NCBI GenBank assembly: GCA_903916165.1
Contig: CAIWVR010000646.1
Coordinates: forward strand, 1-5,127
Direction of reading: 5' to 3'
DNA: 5,127 nt
Source of the DNA: an uncultured Hyphomicrobiales bacterium
Lineage (GTDB): Bacteria; Pseudomonadota; Alphaproteobacteria; Rhizobiales; Beijerinckiaceae
Shown: positions 1 to 4,091 of the stretch, piece by piece
How positions within the stretch are numbered: the first letter of the stretch is position 1
Layout: every line of letters begins with the position of its first letter
Notes under the pieces: model-generated
Told to the model about the DNA's origin: nothing
Seen by the model: the letters and a program-made list of their open reading frames with translations, nothing else
The model's database searches: none
Program-made: the position numbers and the translations under genes

Positions 1-831
1 CACACCCTCGGCGAGCCTCGCTTCCAGATAGGGGATATAGGCCTCGACCGCCTCGAAGGAATCGGCAACGGGGGCAGGCTGGCCGAAAACCAGCGGGTCG
101 ACGCGCGCCAGCATGTCCGGGGTCTGGTAGGCGGCGCGGCCGAACATCACCCCCTCCAGCGTCTCCAGATGGGGCAGCGCCTCTTCCAGCGTCTGCAATC
201 CGCCGTTGAGCGCCATCGGCAGGGAGGGAAACGCGGCTTTGAGCCGATGCACGAGGGCATAATCAAGCGGCGGCACGTCGCGGTTTTCCTTTGGTGACAG
301 GCCCTGTAACCAGGCCTTGCGGGCATGCACGATGAGCCCATCGACGCCCGCCCCGACCACGCAATGCGTCAGGGCCCACAACGCCTCGTCCGGCTCCTGG
401 TCGTCGACGCCGATCCGGCATTTCACCGTGACGGGGATTTTGACGGCGGCCTTCATGGCCGCAACGCAATCGCCCACGAGCTGCGGCTCGCGCATGAGAC
501 AGGCCCCGAAAGCCCCGTTCTGCACGCGATCGGAGGGACAGCCGCAATTGAGGTTGATCTCGTCGTACCCAAAATCCGCGCAGATGCGCGCCGACATCGC
601 GAGCGCCGCCGGATCGGACCCGCCCAGCTGCACCGCGACCGGATGCTCGACAGCGTCAAACCCCAGCAGGCGCTGGCGGTCGCCATGAATGATCGCGCCG
701 GTGGTAACCATCTCGGTATAGAGCAAGGCATGGCGCGACAGCGTGCGATGGAGGACGCGGCAATGCCGGTCCGTCCAGTCCATCATCGGGGCGACTGAAA
801 AGCGCATGCTGCCGGAATATCTTGAAGTCAT
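1..831 (-). CDS. dusA: tRNA-dihydrouridine(20/20a) synthase DusA, C-terminus cut by window edge
   Basis: FMN-dependent, NADPH-using enzyme that reduces uridines in the D-loop of tRNA to dihydrouridine; cytoplasmic. The minus-strand frame is open to base 1 (277 codons from 831), so only the C-terminal part, roughly 50-60 residues of a usual ~330, is missing. DusA hallmarks counted from the internal Met at 807: RFSVAPMMDWTDRHCR at residues 2-17 (FMN-barrel entry), TEMVTTGAIIHGD near 31-43, QLGGSDP near 60-66, and NLNCGCPSDRVQNG at 85-98 with the expected catalytic Cys at about 90. Later come KCRIGVDD, IVHARKAWLQGLSPKENR (the signature separating DusA from DusB and DusC) and the phosphate-binding NGGLQT. 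An in-frame TAA at 847-849 leaves two ATG choices: 831 (AAGG 13 nt upstream) or 807 (no visible Shine-Dalgarno). 831 is the longest frame, but the start is uncertain. It lies 147 bp downstream of the DUF2892 gene on the same strand and could be read from that promoter or its own. Family assignment is very secure. Confidence 0.96.
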   Translation of the reverse strand, partial: MTSRYSGSMRFSVAPMMDWTDRHCRVLHRTLSRHALLYTEMVTTGAIIHGDRQRLLGFDAVEHPVAVQLGGSDPAALAMSARICADFGYDEINLNCGCPSDRVQNGAFGACLMREPQLVGDCVAAMKAAVKIPVTVKCRIGVDDQEPDEALWALTHCVVGAGVDGLIVHARKAWLQGLSPKENRDVPPLDYALVHRLKAAFPSLPMALNGGLQTLEEALPHLETLEGVMFGRAAYQTPDMLARVDPLVFGQPAPVADSFEAVEAYIPYLEARLAEGV

Positions 832-859
832 CTCGCCATTGCAACCTTATGCCCGCCCG

Positions 860-889
860 GCGAAAACCCCCGCTGCGGATTTTCGCAGC
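860..889 (-). other. two mutually exclusive hairpins upstream of dusA
   Basis: Two inverted repeats overlap here. GCGAAAA at 860-866 is complementary to TTTTCGC at 880-886 (7 bp, 13-base loop). GCTGCG at 872-877 is complementary to CGCAGC at 884-889 (6 bp, 6-base loop). They share bases 884-886, so a transcript can form only one at a time. There is no T-run on the dusA-sense strand, so this is not a standard intrinsic terminator. It lies in the 147-bp gap between the DUF2892 gene and dusA and could separate their expression, or mean nothing. Confidence 0.25.
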
Positions 890-978
890 TTGTCCTCGTC
901 TGCCGATCACAGATGCAATTCCCGGCACCAGAATGCAAATCCAGCCGCGCGACATGTTGCCGCCCGCTGACGCGGCGC

Positions 979-1179
979 TTACCTCCCGCAGCTGTTTATG
1001 CCCAACAGCCCATAGGCGGGGCACATTCCCACAATCGCGGTCAGGAGCGGAACGACACCGATCCAGCCCACCCAGTTCCAGCCCGTGACAGGAAATCCGA
1101 TCGGTACCGCATAGGCGATCAGAAGAAGCCCGATGAGGATGCGCAGTCCACGGTCGAATGCGCCAAGGTTTCTTGTCAT
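979..1179 (-). CDS. DUF2892 / YgaP-like small inner-membrane protein (66 aa)
   Basis: A small membrane protein of the DUF2892 (YgaP transmembrane domain) type. Its biochemical role is not established; in YgaP the domain anchors a rhodanese, but here it stands alone with no rhodanese. The order of elements matches the family: MTRNLGAFDRGLRI at 1-14 (the N-x-G-x-x-D-R-x-x-R opening), hydrophobic helix one at about 14-30, a Trp-rich turn GWNWVGWIG at 33-41, helix two at about 37-52, and the closing GMCPAYGLLGINSC with Cys53 and Cys64, the usual cysteine pair. The start at 1179 is chosen over an in-frame GTG at 1197 because a strong AAGGAG (1191-1186) lies exactly 6 nt upstream of the ATG. That Shine-Dalgarno sits inside the end of the preceding 68-aa gene, whose TGA (1183-1181) is one base from this ATG, so the two are almost certainly translationally coupled in one transcript. 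It stops at TAA 979-981. Confidence 0.88.
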   Translation of the reverse strand: MTRNLGAFDRGLRILIGLLLIAYAVPIGFPVTGWNWVGWIGVVPLLTAIVGMCPAYGLLGINSCGR

Positions 1180-1180
1180 T

Positions 1181-1387
1181 TCAAACTCCTTCGGCACGCA
1201 CGCCCAGAATACGGCGGGCGAGGAACCAGGTGACGGGAACAGACACGATTGTGGCCAGGAGGATGCTGTAGGGAATGAGCGTCATCGCCTGCGATGACCA
1301 GGCGGGCACGCTGAGAATGAAAGTCAGCCCGATCCCGGCCAAGACCGTCGCGACCAGCCCGAAAAGAACCATTGAGAGTCGAAGCAT
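1181..1387 (-). CDS. 68-aa two-helix membrane protein, function unknown
   Basis: I do not recognise a function. The protein has two hydrophobic stretches, about residues 3-29 (MVLFGLVATVLAGIGLTFIL core) and about 40-60 (LIPYSILLATIVSVPVTWFLA core), separated by a short VPAWSSQAM loop. It ends in a basic then acidic tail, RRILGVRAEGV, so it is a probable two-pass inner-membrane protein with no catalytic motif. From memory, similar short alphaproteobacterial proteins are sometimes labelled 'CTP synthetase' in databases; nothing here resembles CTP synthase, so that label should not be used. The start at 1387 is supported by GAGGA at 1400-1396 with 8-nt spacing; an upstream GTG or ATG reading to 1414 would put the Shine-Dalgarno inside the gene. 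It is the first gene of a unit with the DUF2892 gene (one base between stop and start). It begins about 20 nt downstream of a predicted start site whose promoter is overlapped by an FNR-like dyad, suggesting low-oxygen control. Confidence 0.78.
   Translation of the reverse strand: MLRLSMVLFGLVATVLAGIGLTFILSVPAWSSQAMTLIPYSILLATIVSVPVTWFLARRILGVRAEGV
1186..1191 (-). promoter_or_regulatory. ribosome binding site of the DUF2892 gene, inside the upstream gene
   Basis: AAGGAG on the minus strand, 6 nt before the ATG at 1179. It fixes the start at 1179 instead of the GTG at 1197, and it overlaps the last codons of the upstream 68-aa reading frame, a translational-coupling arrangement. Confidence 0.8.
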
Positions 1388-1412
1388 GGTGTGTTTCCTC
1401 GCGACTTTTCTC

Positions 1413-1418
1413 AATATA
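1413..1418 (-). promoter_or_regulatory. predicted -10 element (TATATT) of the small-membrane-protein unit
   Basis: TATATT on the minus strand matches TATAAT at 5 of 6 positions and predicts transcription starting near 1406, leaving a 19-nt leader that contains the GAGGA ribosome site. No good -35 hexamer lies 17 bp upstream (ATGTTC at 1441-1436). Instead the FNR-like dyad centred at 1446.5 falls about 40.5 bp upstream of the predicted start, the geometry of class II activator-dependent promoters. This is a prediction from spacing only. Confidence 0.5.
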
Positions 1419-1420
1419 AC
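1415..1420 (+). promoter_or_regulatory. possible -10 element (TATAAC) for the plus-strand MFS gene
   Basis: TATAAC on the plus strand matches TATAAT at 5 of 6 positions and would start transcription near 1427, 64 nt before the GTG at 1491. The -35 region is poor. It overlaps the -10 of the opposite promoter. The FNR-like dyad (1439-1454) would lie just downstream of this start, where binding would be expected to hinder transcription. Confidence 0.3.
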
Positions 1421-1438
1421 CAGCTAAATGTCGCGGAA

Positions 1439-1454
1439 CATGATCTGGATCATG
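1439..1454. promoter_or_regulatory. FNR/FixK-family-like operator dyad
   Basis: A perfect 16-bp inverted repeat, CATGATC-TG-GATCATG, lies in the gap between divergent genes. Its core TGAT-N4-ATCA matches 8 of the 10 defined bases of the FNR/FixK/DNR consensus TTGAT-N4-ATCAA; the outermost T and A are replaced by A and T. The conserved half-site letters and the 4-base spacer are as expected for that family. It is centred about 40.5 bp upstream of the predicted start site of the minus-strand unit. Which regulator binds (FnrL, FixK or DNR/Nnr type) cannot be told from the site. Confidence 0.55.
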
Positions 1455-1476
1455 CGGTGCTGCGCGATTTTTAAAC

Positions 1477-1482
1477 AGGGGA
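1477..1482 (+). promoter_or_regulatory. ribosome binding site that sets the MFS start at GTG 1491
   Basis: AGGGGA followed by an 8-nt spacer and GTG at 1491. The alternative upstream ATG at 1428 has no comparable site and would run the reading frame through the operator dyad. Confidence 0.65.
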
Positions 1483-1490
1483 CAGATCGC

Positions 1491-2705
1491 GTGAGCACCA
1501 TTTCCGACCATGAGACCAAGCCCGATGACGCACTCGCGCGCGTGAATGTGCTGCGACTGGCGGCTGCGCAGGCGCTGGCCGGTGCCAATTCCATCGTGAT
1601 CATGACCACCGGTGCCATCGTCGGCTCGATGCTCGCGCCGAGCCTGGCCCTGGCCACGGCTCCTGTCTCCATCTATGTCGTCGGCACCGCGGTCGGGACC
1701 TTGCCGGTTGGCTATATTGCGCGGCGATACGGCCGCAAGGCGACCTTCTATTTCGGCACCAGCGCCGGCATTCTCGTCAGCATCCTTGCGTCGAGCGCCA
1801 TCTATCTCGGCTCCTTTGCGCTCTTTTGCGTAGCGACCTTCATTGGCGGCTTCTATCAGGCCGTCGCCCAGAGTTTCCGTTTCGCCGCGACAGACACTGC
1901 CAGCCCCGCGTTTCGTCCCAAGGCCATTTCATGGGTGATGACGGGCGGCGTCTTCGCCGGCGTGCTGGGCCCGCAGCTCGTCAATCTGACGATGGACCTT
2001 TGGGCACCCTACCTCTTCATGGTGAGTTTTGCGGCACAGGGCGTGGTCGCTGTGGTGTGCATGCTGGTTTTGTCGGGCACGAGCCTGCCCAAGCCGGTTG
2101 CCGGCGGCGCGGGGCCAAAGGGACGCCCCTTGCGGGAGATCGCCCTTCAGCCGCGTTTCATCGCGGCTGTCCTGAGTGGCATTGTTTCATATGCCATGAT
2201 GAACCTGCTGATGACCTCGGCGCCGCTGGCGATGAAGCTGTGCGGTCTTTCGCTGAGCGATGCGAACTGGGGCATCCAGTGGCACGTGATCGCAATGTTC
2301 CTTCCAAGCTTCTGGACGGGGACGCTGATTGCGACATTCGGTGCCGCGCGCATCGTGACCATCGGACTTCTCCTGATCGTCGCCGCGGCATTGATCAACC
2401 TGCACGGTCTCACCGTCGCGCATTTCTGGAGCGCGCTTGTGCTGCTCGGCGTCGGCTGGAACTTCGGATTCATCGGCGCCTCGTCGCTTGTGGTCGAAAC
2501 GCACAGGCCGGAGGAGCGCAATCGCGTTCAGTCGTTCAATGACTTTCTTGTTTTCGGCAGCATGGCGGTGGGGTCGTTTGCCTCCGGCAAACTGCTCGCC
2601 GACTTCGGTTGGGATGCCGTCAACTTGGTCATATTCCCGCTGGTGAGCGCGGCACTGGTCGTGCTGCTGCTCGTGGCGCGCAAGCCGGACAGATCCGCTA
2701 CATGA
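1491..2705 (+). CDS. MFS transporter (404 aa), substrate unknown
   Basis: A complete major facilitator superfamily carrier of the inner membrane, presumably a proton-coupled symporter or a drug/metabolite exporter; the substrate cannot be read. A hydrophilic N-terminus (residues 1-17) is followed by about 12 hydrophobic segments in two six-helix halves. The helix 2-3 loop carries the MFS motif A equivalent, GYIARRYGRKATF at about 74-86. The central cytoplasmic loop is the charged KPVAGGAGPKGRPLREI stretch. The C-terminal half has the landmarks GIQWHVIAMFLPSF, GVGWNFGFIGAS, ETHRPEERNRVQSFNDF and the final helix FPLVSAALVVLLLVA before a short KPDRSAT tail. The VGWNF/NDFLVFG pattern resembles the alphaproteobacterial MFS subgroup that includes riboflavin carriers such as RfnT, but no FMN riboswitch precedes it, so that is only a loose resemblance. 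The GTG start is chosen for its AGGGGA Shine-Dalgarno; the reading frame extends to ATG 1428, which would add 21 unusual residues. It is divergent from the small membrane proteins and paralogous to the MFS gene at 4091-5127. Confidence 0.92.
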   Translation: MSTISDHETKPDDALARVNVLRLAAAQALAGANSIVIMTTGAIVGSMLAPSLALATAPVSIYVVGTAVGTLPVGYIARRYGRKATFYFGTSAGILVSILASSAIYLGSFALFCVATFIGGFYQAVAQSFRFAATDTASPAFRPKAISWVMTGGVFAGVLGPQLVNLTMDLWAPYLFMVSFAAQGVVAVVCMLVLSGTSLPKPVAGGAGPKGRPLREIALQPRFIAAVLSGIVSYAMMNLLMTSAPLAMKLCGLSLSDANWGIQWHVIAMFLPSFWTGTLIATFGAARIVTIGLLLIVAAALINLHGLTVAHFWSALVLLGVGWNFGFIGASSLVVETHRPEERNRVQSFNDFLVFGSMAVGSFASGKLLADFGWDAVNLVIFPLVSAALVVLLLVARKPDRSAT

Positions 2706-2797
2706 ACCCGCGCTCCCACCCGAATAAGATCTGGCACCCATGGCCCCCGCCTGTCCCGCGCCAGCGCGTACAAGGTGGGTGAAGCCTGGCGATGCCA
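2706..2797. other. 92-bp convergent spacer without a clear terminator
   Basis: This lies between the stop of the MFS gene and the stop of the oppositely oriented 88-aa gene. The only complementary arms I find are CCCACC (2715-2720) with GGTGGG (2774-2779), more than 50 bases apart, and a tiny GC-rich repeat near 2758-2768. Neither has a T-run, so no intrinsic terminator is called. Confidence 0.4.
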
Positions 2798-3064
2798 TCA
2801 ATGACCATGGTCGTCGTCCTCGGGCTCGCCGACCGCATTGCGCAGATAATGCGGCAAATCCTGCTTGATATGGTCAAGCTCGGCCGCGGCGGCTGCGTGG
2901 CCGGGTCCGATCGCGGCCTTGGTTTCTTTCACGATCTCGGCCACGGTCTCCCTGGTGAGGATGCCGCGCAGCATCAGCGTCGTCAGCACGGTCTTGATGG
3001 TGCTGCTGAGAGCCTCGACGCGTTCCTCGAGCACTGCAATGCGCGCCATTTCGTTCTCGGCCAT
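2798..3064 (-). CDS. 88-aa hypothetical protein with coiled coil and acidic/His tail
   Basis: I do not recognise this protein. It is soluble: no signal peptide and no membrane helix. Residues about 5-32 (MARIAVLEERVEALSSTIKT, then VLTTLMLRGI) show heptad-like spacing of I/L/V and look like a short coiled coil or oligomerisation helix. Residues 37-51, LTRETVAEIVKETKA, form a second amphipathic helix. After an Ala-rich linker (HAAAAAELDHIKQDL) comes the tail VGEPEDDDHGH, rich in Asp/Glu and ending in two His, which could bind metal or be an unstructured end. The start at 3064 is well fixed by GGAGG (3075-3071) 6 nt upstream; the frame continues 66 codons further to 3262, but that part overlaps the divergent gene's promoter and has no such site. 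It is divergent from the universal stress protein gene (163 bp between starts) and convergent with the MFS gene, so it is a single-gene unit. Confidence 0.72.
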   Translation of the reverse strand: MAENEMARIAVLEERVEALSSTIKTVLTTLMLRGILTRETVAEIVKETKAAIGPGHAAAAAELDHIKQDLPHYLRNAVGEPEDDDHGH

Positions 3065-3070
3065 TCCAAA

Positions 3071-3075
3071 CCTCC
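3071..3075 (-). promoter_or_regulatory. ribosome binding site of the 88-aa gene
   Basis: GGAGG on the minus strand with a 6-nt spacer to ATG 3064. It decides the start against the longer 154-codon open frame. Confidence 0.75.
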
Positions 3076-3143
3076 GTTTTCGACGCGACAGGATGTGCGC
3101 TTGACGCCCCTCGCAAATCATCTGCTGCAGGCACGAGGTGGCA

Positions 3144-3157
3144 TTGCTGCACATCAA
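3144..3157 (+). promoter_or_regulatory. FNR/FixK-family-like box upstream of the Usp gene
   Basis: TTGCT-GCAC-ATCAA matches 9 of the 10 defined bases of TTGAT-N4-ATCAA, with only the fourth base of the left half deviating. It is centred at 3150.5, 77 bp before the ATG of the universal stress protein gene. If transcription starts 41.5 bp downstream it would begin at 3192, with a weak -10 (TAGATC, 3180-3185) in register. Usp genes are known members of FNR/FixK-type regulons in several proteobacteria. No convincing -10 is seen at the mirrored position toward the 88-aa gene. Confidence 0.55.
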
Positions 3158-3186
3158 GGCCGCTCGCACCGCGATGACATAGATCG

Positions 3187-3202
3187 GACTCGGCGCCGAG
3201 TC
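3187..3202. promoter_or_regulatory. perfect 16-bp palindrome at the predicted Usp start site
   Basis: GACTCGGCGCCGAGTC is identical to its own reverse complement over all 16 bases. It sits 25 bp before the Usp start codon, overlapping the start site predicted from the FNR-like box (about 3192). As DNA it could be an operator for a dimeric repressor. As RNA it would fold into a 6-bp stem with a GCGC loop near the 5' end, possibly a stabilising hairpin. The sequence does not say which. Confidence 0.45.
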
Positions 3203-3227
3203 ACGCAAGGCGTCGAGGGAGAGACAC

Positions 3228-4052
3228 ATGGCGATCAAGGACATTCTTCTGCTTCTCGACAATGATGGCGAAGGGCAACCCGCCTCCGCCTATGCCGGAG
3301 CCATGGCGCAGGCCTTCGGTGCCCATCTCACAGCTGCGGGCATCGCCTATGAAATTCTGGCACCAGCCGGCTATGCAGGCGACTATCCCTACGAGATCCT
3401 GGCAGCCGTGACGGAACAATCGCGCGAGCGCGCTGCAAAGGCCTACGAGACATTGCGCGCCGCCTCGCCGGATATGTTGCGCAGCGAACTGGTCGAGATC
3501 GACGCCCTGCCCGGACAGGCACGCGATGAATTTGCCCGCCTCGCACGCCATTTCGATCTGACGATCGTCGGCCAGGGCAAGGAGCCCAACAGCGATACCG
3601 ATCTGATGGCCGAGGCCGCGCTGTTCGGCTCGGGACGTCCGGTGCTCTTCGTGCCGCGCATCCAGACGAAGCCACCGTGTTTCGACAGGGCTCTGGTGGC
3701 CTGGGACGGCAGCCAGCCCGCCGCCCGCGCCCTCGCCGATGCCATGCCAATGCTGGAAAAGGCGACGCGCATCGAAGTCGTCAGCATTGCGGGACCGCAC
3801 ACGGCCTACAAGGACCTGCCCGGCTTCAACATCACGCGGCATCTCGCGCGGCACGGGCTCAATGCCGAACTCAAGCGCCTGCCGCTGTCGGGCGATGTGG
3901 GCGACACCCTGCTCTCCTATGCGGCAGACGCCGGGTCGGATTATCTGATCATGGGTGGCTATGGTCATTCGCGCCTGCGGGAATTCATCCTCGGCGGGAC
4001 AACGCGCACGATCATGACAACCATGACACTTCCGGTGCTGATGTCGCACTGA
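3228..4052 (+). CDS. universal stress protein, tandem Usp domains (274 aa)
   Basis: A cytoplasmic UspA-superfamily protein with two Usp folds in one chain, about twice the single-domain length. Domain 1 (about 1-143) opens with IKDILLLLDND and closes with PVLFVPR, but it lacks the Gly-rich nucleotide loop: the expected site reads VGQGKEPNSDTDLM. Domain 2 (about 152-274) opens with ALVAWDGSQPAARAL, equivalent to the VAxDGS strand-loop, and carries GGYG at 243-246, nine residues HSRLREFIL, then GGT at 256-258. This follows the ATP-binding pattern G-x2-G-x9-G-(S/T) with one extra Gly before Thr. ATP or AMP binding by domain 2 is therefore likely, with domain 1 structural. Such proteins support survival in growth arrest, energy stress or low oxygen; the client is unknown. 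The ATG has GAGGGAGAG about 5 nt upstream. An FNR-like box and a 16-bp palindrome lie upstream. It is convergent with the second MFS gene. Confidence 0.93.
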   Translation: MAIKDILLLLDNDGEGQPASAYAGAMAQAFGAHLTAAGIAYEILAPAGYAGDYPYEILAAVTEQSRERAAKAYETLRAASPDMLRSELVEIDALPGQARDEFARLARHFDLTIVGQGKEPNSDTDLMAEAALFGSGRPVLFVPRIQTKPPCFDRALVAWDGSQPAARALADAMPMLEKATRIEVVSIAGPHTAYKDLPGFNITRHLARHGLNAELKRLPLSGDVGDTLLSYAADAGSDYLIMGGYGHSRLREFILGGTTRTIMTTMTLPVLMSH

Positions 4053-4065
4053 CGCCACAGACACC

Positions 4066-4091
4066 ACGCCGCGCCCTCCTGCGCGCGGCGT
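4066..4091. terminator. GC-rich hairpin between convergent genes, possible bidirectional terminator
   Basis: ACGCCGCGC (4066-4074) pairs perfectly with GCGCGGCGT (4083-4091), a 9-bp stem with an 8-base loop, 14 bp after the Usp stop and touching the last stop base of the opposing MFS gene. Position and stability fit a shared terminator, but neither strand has the T-run of a classical intrinsic terminator. Confidence 0.45.

Noticed and set aside
325..798. 157-codon plus-strand frame opposite dusA
   Set aside because: It lies entirely antisense to the unmistakable dusA frame and has a shadow-like composition rich in Arg, His and Asp.
1181..1387. Possible CTP synthetase label for the 68-aa protein
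   Set aside because: CTP synthase is over 500 residues with amidoligase and glutaminase domains; this is a two-helix membrane peptide with none of those motifs.
1826..2542. 238-codon plus-strand frame inside the first MFS gene
   Set aside because: It is a +1-shifted shadow of the MFS gene, Arg/Gly/Cys-rich and without hydrophobic segments.
1491..2705. Nitrate/nitrite (NarK-type) or riboflavin transporter assignment for the first MFS protein
   Set aside because: The NarK signature motifs are absent and no FMN riboswitch is visible upstream. FNR-like sites alone do not define the substrate.
2187..2801. 204-codon minus-strand frame opposite the MFS 3' half
   Set aside because: It is antisense to a clear coding region and has a composition rich in Arg, Gln, His and Ala, with no recognisable domain.
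3101..3129. Sigma-70 promoter beginning with TTGACG at 3101-3106 toward the Usp gene
   Set aside because: The hexamer is a good -35, but the sequence 17 bp downstream (GCTGCA) is nothing like a -10.
2792..3265. 157-codon plus-strand frame across the 88-aa gene
   Set aside because: It overlaps the Usp start and the regulatory gap, lacks a ribosome site, and covers the better-supported minus-strand 88-aa gene.
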